A stretch of DNA of 48,502 bases from Bacillota bacterium (GTDB lineage Bacteria > Bacillota > UBA4882 > UBA10575): positions 1-48,502 of the forward strand of contig DUNX01000045.1 of NCBI GenBank assembly GCA_012839115.1, written 5' to 3'. The position numbers and the translations under genes are program-made. Below the pieces are notes generated by a model. It saw only the letters and a list, made by a program, of their open reading frames with translations, was not told the DNA's origin and searched no databases. Below are positions 32,415 to 40,631 of this stretch, one piece after another. The first letter of the stretch is position 1; each line of letters begins with the position of its first letter.

Positions 32415-33332
32415 TCACCCCGTACCCGCTGTTTGCTGTTTCTTCCGGCGCGCGGCAATTTTCTGCCAGCGTAAAGCCTGTATCCGGCTGACGCTCTTCT
32501 CCTCATCCTTCCCGGTACTTCTTCCCCCGCCGGCCACCTGAAACGGGGCAAACCGTCCCCGCCATTTCCGGGAAAACCTGGCGATACTCTCCATCTCTTT
32601 CCTATACCAAAATGGGTCTTTATCCGCGGGGCTCCTCCCCCTTGTGTATCCCTCATGATGCACGGCTACGGTATCCCCGGTGTAGAACACCCGCCACCCT
32701 TCCTCCCAAACCCGCAGGGAAAAATCGACATCCTCCAGGGCGATAAAAAACCGCTCATCCATTCCTCCCATGCGCTCCCAGAGGCATTTATCAACAAGCA
32801 TCAGCGCGCCGGTCACCGCCAGGGCTTCGCCGCGCCTGAGCGCCGGCAGGTAATTCCCGGGCCGGAAGCGGTATTCGTGATCAAAAGTCTTCTGTGCCGG
32901 CAGGTAAATGACCCCGCCGTGTTGGATCCGGCCGTCCGGATAAAGGAGCCGGGCGCCAACCACCCCCACCCGGGGTTTACGGACTTCTCTCATCATCGGG
33001 TCCAACCAGTATTTCCAGGGAAAAAAAACATCGCTGTTGACCAGGCAAAGGTAATCTCCCTTACTGCCGGCGGCTCCCGCATTAACTGTGGCGGCGAATC
33101 CGGTATTCTTTTCTTTTATCAATAAACGGACGGGGTACGGGCGCAACCGGCGCCTTAGTTTTTCCTGTAACCCCGGAGGACTCCCGTCATCCACAACGAT
33201 TATTTCCCGGTTATAAAGAGCCGACGGTTCGCTCTTTATAATTGAAACCACGCATTTTTCTACCAGTTCCAGTTGATTCACAGTCGGAATAATTATACTA
33301 ACTAAAGGCTGTCGCCGGTTTTCCGGTGTCAC
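32415..33332 (-). CDS. GT2-family glycosyltransferase, copy 1 of the cassette
   Basis: Start at GTG 33332 follows GGAGGG by about 7 nt and gives PLVSIIIPTVNQLELVEKCV at once; a longer frame to 33551 overlaps the divergent promoter region. The 305-residue enzyme has IIVVDDGSPPGLQEKLRRRL, KNTGFAATVNAGAA, YLCLVNSDVFFPWKYW and GALMLVDKCLWERMGGMDERFFIALEDVDFSLRVWEEGW. It ends 11 nt before the CgeB start, forming a two-gene transcript. The sister copy at 36586 shares these motifs almost word for word. Confidence 0.88.
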   Translation of the reverse strand: MTPENRRQPLVSIIIPTVNQLELVEKCVVSIIKSEPSALYNREIIVVDDGSPPGLQEKLRRRLRPYPVRLLIKEKNTGFAATVNAGAAGSKGDYLCLVNSDVFFPWKYWLDPMMREVRKPRVGVVGARLLYPDGRIQHGGVIYLPAQKTFDHEYRFRPGNYLPALRRGEALAVTGALMLVDKCLWERMGGMDERFFIALEDVDFSLRVWEEGWRVFYTGDTVAVHHEGYTRGRSPADKDPFWYRKEMESIARFSRKWRGRFAPFQVAGGGRSTGKDEEKSVSRIQALRWQKIAARRKKQQTAGTG

Positions 33333-33378
33333 TTTTTTCCCTCCAGTCACCGATTCTTTTAACATTCTATGTCTCTTT

Positions 33379-33420
33379 TTACCCCGGGGACCAGAGAGTT
33401 TGCGAATTATGCCGGGGTAA
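33379..33420. promoter_or_regulatory. Inverted repeat in the divergent promoter region between the two cassettes
   Basis: TTACCCCGG (33379-33387) and CCGGGGTAA (33412-33420) form a 9-bp perfect inverted repeat with 24 nt between them. It lies between a GT2 gene (minus, start 33332) and a GT-D gene (plus, start 33519), where both promoters should be. The half-site CCGGGGTAA also occurs in the array at 7826-7841 and at the deacetylase promoter. Confidence 0.4.
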
Positions 33421-33518
33421 CTGCACAGAGGCCGCAGTCGCCCGTAAAATAATATAACCTGCTGCCCGGCGCCGGTCGCCGGTCTTGTCTTCGTTAATAA
33501 AAATGGGGAGGAACTGCC

Positions 33519-34253
33519 GTGAAGATCAAAGAGGAAAAGATCCACCCACACACCGACGTGCTGGCCCGGATCAAAGGGGCCCTGGCCAACGGAAAAAGCC
33601 TTTCCTTAATCCGCCTCTGCAGCGGGGAAGGTTTTACCCTGGCCCATGGTACCCTTCTCCCGCTGAAACAGATCCCCTGGTGGGTTGAGTACGCCGGGGT
33701 AAAATTACCCAATGAAGCGGCAAGAAGAGCGTTGCTCCATGCTCTTCATACCGCCGACATCGTCGGTTTGGGCACCGACTATACGAACTGGCAGTCCGCC
33801 CCGCTCTTGGACCGGGTGCTTACCTACTACAAGTTCAAGCCCAGTTACATCACGAGTTCCACTGTGAACTGGCGGCTCCATGCGCATGACCGCCTTTACA
33901 AGCTACTTGGCAAAACCCCTACTGTACTGGTGGGCCGCCTGGCGCCCGCGGCCGCTCCCCTCCTGAAAAAAAGAGGCGTGCAGGTCGTGGGCGCTGTGAG
34001 TCTTGAAGGGTTTGCAGAATTACCGGCTGTAGAAAAACAGCTCTTACGGAGGTACAAGTTCCGGGTCGCCCTGGTAGCGGCCGGGATCCCCGCGGCAATC
34101 CTCTGCCCCCGTTTGGCGGAAAAAACCGGCTGCGTAGCCATAGATTACGGGCATGTCATCAACGATCTCCTCCACCCCGGTTTCAGCGCCAAGGATCTGC
34201 CTGCTGAAAAAGAACGCTGGCGGCGCGCGCGCATCCGTAAAAAGGAGGGGTAA
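33519..34253 (+). CDS. GT-D fold glycosyltransferase-like protein (DUF1792 type), copy 2
   Basis: The protein (244 residues) is the paralogue of the gene at 30672, with LSLIRLCSGEGFTLAHG, IPWWVEYAGVKLPNE, STVNWRLHAHDRLYKLLG, TVLVGRLAPAAAPLL and VALVAAGIPAAILCPRLAEKTGCVAIDYGHVINDLLHPGF. The start is GTG with GGAGG 8 nt upstream. A COG4091 oxidoreductase gene follows after 2 nt in the same transcript. The C-terminus is basic (RRARIRKKEG). Activity is inferred from the fold; donor and acceptor are unknown. Confidence 0.77.
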   Translation: MKIKEEKIHPHTDVLARIKGALANGKSLSLIRLCSGEGFTLAHGTLLPLKQIPWWVEYAGVKLPNEAARRALLHALHTADIVGLGTDYTNWQSAPLLDRVLTYYKFKPSYITSSTVNWRLHAHDRLYKLLGKTPTVLVGRLAPAAAPLLKKRGVQVVGAVSLEGFAELPAVEKQLLRRYKFRVALVAAGIPAAILCPRLAEKTGCVAIDYGHVINDLLHPGFSAKDLPAEKERWRRARIRKKEG

Positions 34254-34255
34254 AA

Positions 34256-35539
34256 ATGACCGGTGACCACCTGCGGAAAGAATTGGCCGCCCGGGAAAAG
34301 GCAAAAAACCCGGTGAAAATCGGGGTGGCCGGCGCCGGCTTTCTCGGCCGGGGTCTGGTCAACCAGATCAGCCAAATGCATGGTTTGCGCGTCGTAGCTC
34401 TGGCTACCCGCCGTCCGGAACAAGCCGAAGCTGTTCTCAGCCAGACAGGGAGGGCCGGTAGATACCGGCGTTGTCATGATTTGGAGAGCCTGCAGAAGGC
34501 AACTGGCTGCGGCGAGATTGGGGTTGTCACCGACCCTTTGCTGCTGGCCGGGGTGGATCTGGATATCGTGGTGGACTGCACCGGAGACCCGGAGACCGGC
34601 GCCGCCTTGGGCTATGCCGTCATCAAAGCCGGACGGAACTTCATTGCCAACCCGGAGACGGATGCCATCGCCGGTGCGGCCTTGAAAACCCTGGCCGACC
34701 AGGCGGGTGTAGTCTATAGCGGCGCCGACGGCGACGAGCCCGGGGTGATTATGAACCTCTACCATTATGTCTCCTTGCTCGGCCTGGAAATTGTGGCCGC
34801 CGGGAAATTCAAGGGTTATCTCAACCATTTTGCCACACCGGCGACGGTCAAAAAATGGGCCGCCCGTTTTGCACAGAACCCCTACAAAATTGCGTCCTTT
34901 GCCGACGGTACCAAGATGAATATAGAAATGGCCATTGTTGCCAATGCCACCGGGTTGGTACCGGATACCAGGGGGATGAATTGCCCCCGCGGTACCCTGG
35001 AAGAGGTGGCCCGGTTGATGCAAAAACGGGAAGACGGCGGGGTTCTCTCCGGTACCGGCGTAGTCGAGGTGGTCTTGGGAGCGGAGCCCAGCGGCGCTGT
35101 TTTTGTGGTCGCCAACGTCACCCACCCGCAGATCAGGAAAGACCTCCAGTATTTGAAGATGGGCGACGGTCCGAATTACCTTTTTTACCGGCCCTATCAT
35201 CTCTGCGGCATGGAACTGGGGATCGCCATTGCCCGCGCCGTCCTGGCCGGTGAGGCCACCATCGCTCCTGCCGGCTCTCCCGTGGCTGAAGTCCTGGCTG
35301 TGGCCAAACGGGACCTGCGCCCTGGTGAAGTCCTGGATCAGATCGGCGGTTACACTTTTTATGGTCTGATCGACCGGGCGGCGGTAGTCAGAAGGGAAAA
35401 CCTGCTCCCGGTGGGGCTGGCCCCGGGCGCCCGGGTCCTCCGCCCGGTCAAGGCCGGCCAACCGTTGACCATGGATGATGTGGAACTGAAACCCGGCTCC
35501 ATCCTTCGCCAACTCTACCTCCAGACACAACCGGCTTGA
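34256..35539 (+). CDS. COG4091-type NAD(P)-dependent oxidoreductase with C-terminal SAF domain
   Basis: This 427-residue protein has a Rossmann start (KIGVAGAGFLGRGLVNQI, about residues 21-38), DIVVDCTGDPETGA, YSGADGDEPGVIMNLY and, at the C-terminus (about 350-427), a SAF domain (AKRDLRPGEVLDQIGGYTFYG, LLPVGLAPGARVLRPVKAGQPLT). COG4091 is listed as a predicted homoserine dehydrogenase, but reported relatives act in sugar or sugar-acid metabolism. AAGGAGG precedes the ATG. Being coupled to a GT-D gene within a glycosyltransferase locus suggests it makes or modifies an unusual sugar. It is the only gene in cassette 2 that cassette 1 lacks. Confidence 0.82.
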   Translation: MTGDHLRKELAAREKAKNPVKIGVAGAGFLGRGLVNQISQMHGLRVVALATRRPEQAEAVLSQTGRAGRYRRCHDLESLQKATGCGEIGVVTDPLLLAGVDLDIVVDCTGDPETGAALGYAVIKAGRNFIANPETDAIAGAALKTLADQAGVVYSGADGDEPGVIMNLYHYVSLLGLEIVAAGKFKGYLNHFATPATVKKWAARFAQNPYKIASFADGTKMNIEMAIVANATGLVPDTRGMNCPRGTLEEVARLMQKREDGGVLSGTGVVEVVLGAEPSGAVFVVANVTHPQIRKDLQYLKMGDGPNYLFYRPYHLCGMELGIAIARAVLAGEATIAPAGSPVAEVLAVAKRDLRPGEVLDQIGGYTFYGLIDRAAVVRRENLLPVGLAPGARVLRPVKAGQPLTMDDVELKPGSILRQLYLQTQPA

Positions 35540-35567
35540 GTTGCGCGGGTTTAAAGTGTGCAGGCTA

Positions 35568-36542
35568 TTATTTCACCGGCCACTTTCTTCCCATGAGACG
35601 AAAGAGTTCCTGCAGGCGACGTTTGTAAGTATGTTTCCGGCAGGCTCTCTGCCTTGCGGCGGCGCCGATTTTTCGCCTCAGGTCAGGCCGTTGCAGGTAA
35701 AAGCGGATCTTTTTCTCCAGGTCCGCGGGGGTGGAAAAACTGATGATCTCCCGGTCCCGGAGAAAGCAAGCCCAGAGGTCCGGACGGGTATCATCCACCA
35801 ACTGCAAAACCCCGCACCCAGCCAGGATGAAAGCCCGGTCATTGGGGCTGGTGCTCCGCACCCCCCTCCTGTTGGCATACTGCGGCCGCACCGGATCCCG
35901 GTGAATATTAAGGTTAATCGCGGCGCCGTTATAATACTTCTGGATCTCCATGAAATCATTAACCACCGGGATGACAAACCGCCTCAGCTTGGGGTGGAGT
36001 TTCCCCCACCGTGTCCAGTCCCCGATCAATTTGAGATTGAGGTCTTTTAAGAAAGGAACCAGGGAATTGAGGAGTTCCAGGCGGTTGGGGAAGCCCATCC
36101 CGACAAAACAAAGGTCACTGTAGTATTTTGGGGAAACGGCCATTGGTCTGTTAACCTGCGGATTACAGGCAAAGGGGAGGTAGAAGACCCGCGGCCGCCG
36201 GTATTCTTTAGCCGCCTGCCGCTCGTTGGTGAATACAAAATCATAACTCGCAACCATCTTTCCCCGGTGACGGTCGATCTCAAAAGGATCCTCCAGGATC
36301 CACAGGGCGGTGGTACTCCCCAGTTTATGAGCGTGACGGACCAGGTTGAGCGGGGTTTTGCTCCCGTGCGCCACCAGGAGCACTTCCGGGCGAAATTCCT
36401 GGAGTAAGGCAGTGGAAAGGCTTTGCGGAGAGACCCGCCGTACCCGGCTTCCCGGGTCCTCTTTTAGCGCATAGTAGATGTCATGATCAAACCGGTCATG
36501 GATCCCCGGGATCCCGCAGCCGACAAAAAGGATCCTCATCAT
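35568..36542 (-). CDS. CgeB-family glycosyltransferase-like protein, copy 2
   Basis: The protein has 324 residues. MMRILFVGCGIPGIHDRFDHDIYY, LLVAHGSKTPLNLVRHAH, TALWILEDPFEIDRHRGKMV, FYLPFACNP, LCFVGMGFPNRLELLN, YNGAAINLNIHRDP, SPNDRAFILAGCGVLQLVD and TYKRRLQELF match copy 1 block by block. Start: two ATGs in tandem after GGGGGGAG. Unlike copy 1, it stops right after the conserved end, 28 nt from the convergent oxidoreductase stop, so the antisense overlap does not recur. A spore-coat or surface glycan role is inferred from the CgeB family. Confidence 0.86.
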   Translation of the reverse strand: MMRILFVGCGIPGIHDRFDHDIYYALKEDPGSRVRRVSPQSLSTALLQEFRPEVLLVAHGSKTPLNLVRHAHKLGSTTALWILEDPFEIDRHRGKMVASYDFVFTNERQAAKEYRRPRVFYLPFACNPQVNRPMAVSPKYYSDLCFVGMGFPNRLELLNSLVPFLKDLNLKLIGDWTRWGKLHPKLRRFVIPVVNDFMEIQKYYNGAAINLNIHRDPVRPQYANRRGVRSTSPNDRAFILAGCGVLQLVDDTRPDLWACFLRDREIISFSTPADLEKKIRFYLQRPDLRRKIGAAARQRACRKHTYKRRLQELFRLMGRKWPVK

Positions 36543-36585
36543 ACTCCCCCCTGTTTCCTTTTGGTTCTTCAAATCTGCGCGCGGT

Positions 36586-37569
36586 TCAACCCCGGAGTAC
36601 CTTACACCAGTAGTCCGCCTGTAACCGGCTGAAACGGGGCTTCCCGCCGGTCTCCGGATCAGGCCAGCCGGCGGTAAAAAACCGGCCGCCCCATTTCCGC
36701 CAGAACCTTGCCTTGGTCTCCCGGTCCATTTTGTGCCAGAAAGCCCAGGAAGCCGCCTTCCGGTTTGCCCTGGTCGATCCCTCGGGGTGAACGGCATAGG
36801 CTTGGCCGGTATAGAGCACCCGCCGCCCGGCTGCCCAGGTCCGCAAGGAAAAATCCACATCCTCCCAGGAAAGAAAGAATTGTTCATCCATGCCGCCCAG
36901 TTTGTTCCAGAAGCCTTTTTCCACCAGCATCAGGGCGCCGGTAACCCCCAAGACCTCCGTTGTTTCCAGCGCCGGCGGGTAGTTGCCCGGCCGGTGCCGG
37001 TACTCATGGTCAAACCGCCGCGCCCGCGGGAGGTAAACAATGCCGGCATGTTGCAGGCGCCCGCTGGGATAGAGCAGGCGGGCGCCGACTACTCCCGCCC
37101 CCGGCTTTTCTATCTCCTTCAGCATCGCCGCCAGCCAGGGTTTACGCGGGAAGACCAAATCGTTATTGACCAGGCACAGATACCGGCCGCGGGCAACAGC
37201 AGCCCCGCTGTTCACCGCATGGGCAAAGCCGGTATTCTTCTTCCACCGCAGTAACCGCCCGTTGAACGGCCTTAAGGCCTTGGCCAGTTTTTCCTGGAGC
37301 GGCGGCGGGCTGCCATCATCCACCACCACATATTCAAAGGCATGGACTGGCAAGGAAAGCCCGGCGCCAAGCGAGGAGAGGCATTTTACTACCAAATCGA
37401 CCTGGTTGATGGTGGGGATAACAAAACTGACAAGCGGTTTTGGTACAGGTTTGGGTATTGGCTTTGCTTTGCTTTGGGTCCCGGGTTTAGGTTGAGTCTC
37501 AGGCTTGAGTTGGGCCTTAGGCTTTGCTGGAGTCTTCGGTTTAGGTTGCTGGCTAATGGTTTTACGCAC
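36586..37569 (-). CDS. GT2-family glycosyltransferase with Pro/Lys-rich N-terminal linker, copy 2 of the cassette
   Basis: The GT2 core (from about PLVSFVIPTINQVDLVVKCL) shares YVVVDDGSPPPLQEKLAKAL, KNTGFAHAVNSGAA, YLCLVNNDLVFPRKPW and LMLVEKGFWNKLGGMDEQFFLSWEDVDFSLRTW with copy 1. Unlike copy 1 it begins with about 45 residues of Pro/Lys/Gln repeats (KPKTPAKPKAQLKPETQ). I set the start at GTG 37569 (GGAG 8 nt upstream). A frame to 37668 begins inside a terminator for the upstream operon, so that longer start is unlikely. The exact start remains uncertain by a few codons. Confidence 0.83.
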   Translation of the reverse strand: MRKTISQQPKPKTPAKPKAQLKPETQPKPGTQSKAKPIPKPVPKPLVSFVIPTINQVDLVVKCLSSLGAGLSLPVHAFEYVVVDDGSPPPLQEKLAKALRPFNGRLLRWKKNTGFAHAVNSGAAVARGRYLCLVNNDLVFPRKPWLAAMLKEIEKPGAGVVGARLLYPSGRLQHAGIVYLPRARRFDHEYRHRPGNYPPALETTEVLGVTGALMLVEKGFWNKLGGMDEQFFLSWEDVDFSLRTWAAGRRVLYTGQAYAVHPEGSTRANRKAASWAFWHKMDRETKARFWRKWGGRFFTAGWPDPETGGKPRFSRLQADYWCKVLRG

Positions 37570-37635
37570 CTGTTTCACTCCGGAGATTAATCTTTTATAT
37601 GGTATGACCTTTCCGGTCTCCGGGAAACAAGGGCC

Positions 37636-37668
37636 AAAAAAAGATGCCCCGGTAATACCAGAGGGCAC
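37636..37668 (-). terminator. Rho-independent terminator after the VWA operon
   Basis: On the minus strand TGCCC (from 37667) pairs with GGGCA, with an inner GGT/ACC stem, and is followed by TTTTTTT (37642-37636). It ends the long operon that finishes with the VWA gene at 37833. The 37669-37832 stretch before it is pyrimidine-rich on the plus strand and shows no gene. Confidence 0.85.
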
Positions 37669-37832
37669 AGGGAATTATTGATGTGGAGGATCGAGATTCG
37701 CTGCCGGCCGGCAACCGCCGCACCGGGCCACCAAACCCTTTCATGGCTGGCGCGTTTCTTATTTCGTGTTCATAGTCCGGTCGTGTCTTCTTTTCTTCTT
37801 ATATTCACCTCACAACCTGGCAGCGTCTGCTT

Positions 37833-40631
37833 TTATTCGCTACCGTGCGCGTCTTTTCTCTCTTCTTCCCCGCTCCGGGCTTTACGCCGGCGGGCCAGGT
37901 ACCTGTAGGAAAGGCTTGCTTCCGGGAGATACTCCTTGTCAGCGCCGGGTTTTTTATCTTCTGTCTCCCATTCCGCCATCTCTTCCACGGCCATCTGTTG
38001 CCGTTGCCACCAGGCTTTCAGCGCAGCCCAGGCATTGGCCGGCTGCCCAAGGAAGCTACTCCTGTAGATGAGTTCCGCCACAAAGAGGAGCAAGGCCAGG
38101 AAAATTAGGATCCGCCGCAGCGGTACCAGGCGCCAACTCCAAAGCAACTCCGGCATTTCCGGATTTTCCGGGGTCAGGCTCCGGCCTCCGGTGAGAGAAG
38201 CAAGCCGGTCCAAAAAAGCGGTATCAGGGCCCGCTTGCCGGTGTTCCAGGCCGGGGGGGCTGAAAACCCAGCCGGTATTCCAATTCTCCCCGTTAATTTC
38301 GTAGACGGTGAAGAGATGGAGCCCCGGCTCATCCAGGGGGATTACCGTCTCATACCGGCCGGCCGCCGTCTCCCGCAGGCGGAAGATCGCACCCTGCCTG
38401 TCTCGGGCCGCCAGTTGCAAACCGGGCCGGAGCCGGCGGTCCGGGCTGGTCGCCTCCACCACCAGCCTGGCTGTTCCCGCCTCCAGGCTGGCAAAGACCC
38501 GGATCCCCTCGTCAGGGCCCCCCCGTTCCAAAAAACGTACCAGTTGACCGAAAAAACGGTTGTAGAACTGCGTATGTATCCAGGCGGACAGCCAGCGCTC
38601 TCCTGTATCTGCCGAAAAAACCGCCACCCGGCCGTTGCCATAGCGCCAGGCCGCCAGTAAAGGGTCGCCCTCTCCCACTTCCAGGTAGACTTCGGCCGTG
38701 GTTTTCGCCCTGGTTCGCAGGTAACCAAGGACCGGCGGGAGGGGGTCCGGTAAACCGCCAAGAAAATCCGCGGGGATCCGCAGCACAGGAGTGAAAATAT
38801 CCTCCTGGATCAGTTCCCTGGTTACCCGGAAGGTCTCCGCCACGATGACCTGGGGAAGGCGGGCCTGATCCGCCCGGTAAAATTCCCCTTCCCCCATTAC
38901 GGCAAGGTCCCGCAAGAGCGACTCGTTGATATCATATCCCACACCGATTGTGGTGATTGTCACCCGCATCTCCTGCAACCGGCGGCAAAGGGCGGCAAAA
39001 TCCGCTGATATGGTCATCCCGTCGCTGACTATGACCATATGGCGTCGTACCGCTTCCGCCCCGGCAAAACCGCGAATGGCCGCCGCCAAACCGGTAGCCA
39101 GTTCGGTTCCGCCGCCGGCGCTGATCTTCCGCACAGCGGATTGGATCTCTTTCCCGTCGCCGACTGGAGTAAAGGGGAGGATCCAATCGGCTTTATCATC
39201 AAAGCAGAGGATCCCCACTTCATCCCAGGGGTTTAGTTTGGCTGCCGCCGCCAGGAGTCCTGCAACCGCCGCCTCCTGTTTGGAGATGCCTCCAACCTCC
39301 TCACTCATGGAACCGGACCGGTCGATGAGGAACAAAATCTTCAACCGGTCGAAGAGCAACCGCTGACGGGTGTCCGTCCGGACCGGCAACAATTCTTCCA
39401 GGCGGCTGGCGTAGTATTCCCCGCGTCCCAGGGCCTTGTCTCCCCCTGTCACCAGCAACCCGCCGCCGCCGGCCACATAATCGCCGAGGTTATCCTGGAA
39501 TTCCTTGGCCAGGGCGTAGGCGGGGATGTTTTCCAGGACCACCGCGGCGTAAGAATTCAGTTCCGCCGGGGTGGCACGCGCGCCGGTAAAACCGGCGATC
39601 TTTTCTTCGGTTACCGCCATCCCTTGGGCCCGCAAGGCTGCAGCCAACGGTGAAGGTGGGACTCCGGTCAAAACCAGAACGCGGGCGGGCGCCCCTATCC
39701 GGAGCAGTCCGGCCGCACCGGCCATTGGCAACGCCCGGCCGTCCTCGCCGGTTACTTCCAACTCAACCCGGGCCAAACCGGTAGCCGGGACGGTAAGCGG
39801 TAACTGCAACCGGTTGTTACCGGCGGCAACCTTCACCTGGCGCGTGCTCGCGGTTTGCCCGTTCAGTTTCAGACGCACAGTAACCTCCTGCAACCGGTCG
39901 GAAAAGACTCTCCACCCGGCGCTGATCTCTTCGCCGGGACGAGCAATCTCCGGCAATTCCAGCCCTGAACTATAAAGGCCGGCGGCGGGCGTACCAACCG
40001 GCACCGTGTATATGCGCACCTTCTCGGCAAAAGGCGCGAAAGTCCCAACCTCTCCGCCGGCGGTAGCCCGCCCGTCGGAACACAGGATAATACTCGGGGC
40101 GCCGGCCCCGGTTGTAAAGATTGTCCCGGCCAGACGGAGCGCCCCATGGAGATTTGTCTTCTCCGGCGCGGGCGCAGTCAGGGTGGCGCCTGCCAAAACA
40201 GCGGCGGCGTTCTCCGGCGCCACCAGCGGGGTCAGGATCCGCTGCCCGCCGGCAAATGCCACCGCCGCCGCCTGGTCGCGGGGGGAAAGACCCGCCAGAA
40301 ACCTCAGGGCGGACCGGCGGGCCCGTTCCTGCTCCCCCCGGTCGATACTGTCGGAAACATCCAATAAAATTACCACCTGCTGCCGGCGGGAAGGAAGCGG
40401 TAAGACCGTTCCGGCCAAGGCCAACAAAAGCAGGATGACGGTGATCACCCGCAAGCGGGCCAGATGTTGCCGGACCGGACTGCCGCCCGGTTTTGGGCCC
40501 GCGTAGGCGCGTACCCCATGCCTCCCGGCGCCGGTTGCGCGCAAGCCGGTTTTCCGTATAAATTTTCGTAAGAATTTTTGCGCCTTCGTTTGTATGGCAC
40601 TTAGCGCCTGGTCCAACCACCGTTTCGCCAT
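37833..40631 (-). CDS. Large membrane protein with two von Willebrand A domains and a glutamine-amidotransferase-like domain
   Basis: I chose ATG 40631 (GGAG 8 nt upstream). It overlaps the BatA gene by 31 nt. About 932 residues. After a basic cytosolic start, a membrane helix (about 62-80) leads to VWA domain 1, with MIDAS site LLDVSDS at about D91. A middle GATase1-like segment follows (YVAGGGGLLVTGGDKALGRGEYYAS). VWA domain 2 has FLIDRSGSM. A second helix near the C-terminus (RILIFLALLLFVAELIY) ends in a charged tail. This matches the large VWA proteins encoded beside MoxR and DUF58 genes, believed to act as an envelope chaperone or metal-dependent complex. It is the last gene of the operon. 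Confidence 0.9.
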   Translation of the reverse strand: MAKRWLDQALSAIQTKAQKFLRKFIRKTGLRATGAGRHGVRAYAGPKPGGSPVRQHLARLRVITVILLLLALAGTVLPLPSRRQQVVILLDVSDSIDRGEQERARRSALRFLAGLSPRDQAAAVAFAGGQRILTPLVAPENAAAVLAGATLTAPAPEKTNLHGALRLAGTIFTTGAGAPSIILCSDGRATAGGEVGTFAPFAEKVRIYTVPVGTPAAGLYSSGLELPEIARPGEEISAGWRVFSDRLQEVTVRLKLNGQTASTRQVKVAAGNNRLQLPLTVPATGLARVELEVTGEDGRALPMAGAAGLLRIGAPARVLVLTGVPPSPLAAALRAQGMAVTEEKIAGFTGARATPAELNSYAAVVLENIPAYALAKEFQDNLGDYVAGGGGLLVTGGDKALGRGEYYASRLEELLPVRTDTRQRLLFDRLKILFLIDRSGSMSEEVGGISKQEAAVAGLLAAAAKLNPWDEVGILCFDDKADWILPFTPVGDGKEIQSAVRKISAGGGTELATGLAAAIRGFAGAEAVRRHMVIVSDGMTISADFAALCRRLQEMRVTITTIGVGYDINESLLRDLAVMGEGEFYRADQARLPQVIVAETFRVTRELIQEDIFTPVLRIPADFLGGLPDPLPPVLGYLRTRAKTTAEVYLEVGEGDPLLAAWRYGNGRVAVFSADTGERWLSAWIHTQFYNRFFGQLVRFLERGGPDEGIRVFASLEAGTARLVVEATSPDRRLRPGLQLAARDRQGAIFRLRETAAGRYETVIPLDEPGLHLFTVYEINGENWNTGWVFSPPGLEHRQAGPDTAFLDRLASLTGGRSLTPENPEMPELLWSWRLVPLRRILIFLALLLFVAELIYRSSFLGQPANAWAALKAWWQRQQMAVEEMAEWETEDKKPGADKEYLPEASLSYRYLARRRKARSGEEERKDAHGSE

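Noticed and set aside
34145-35530. Minus-strand open frame of 461 codons opposite the COG4091 gene
   Set aside because: It is exactly antisense to a well-conserved protein with an RBS, and its translation has no motifs. High GC content makes long antisense frames common here.
37569-37668. An upstream start of the last GT2 gene at 37668
   Set aside because: The bases encode a rho-independent terminator of the preceding operon, so translation from there is unlikely.
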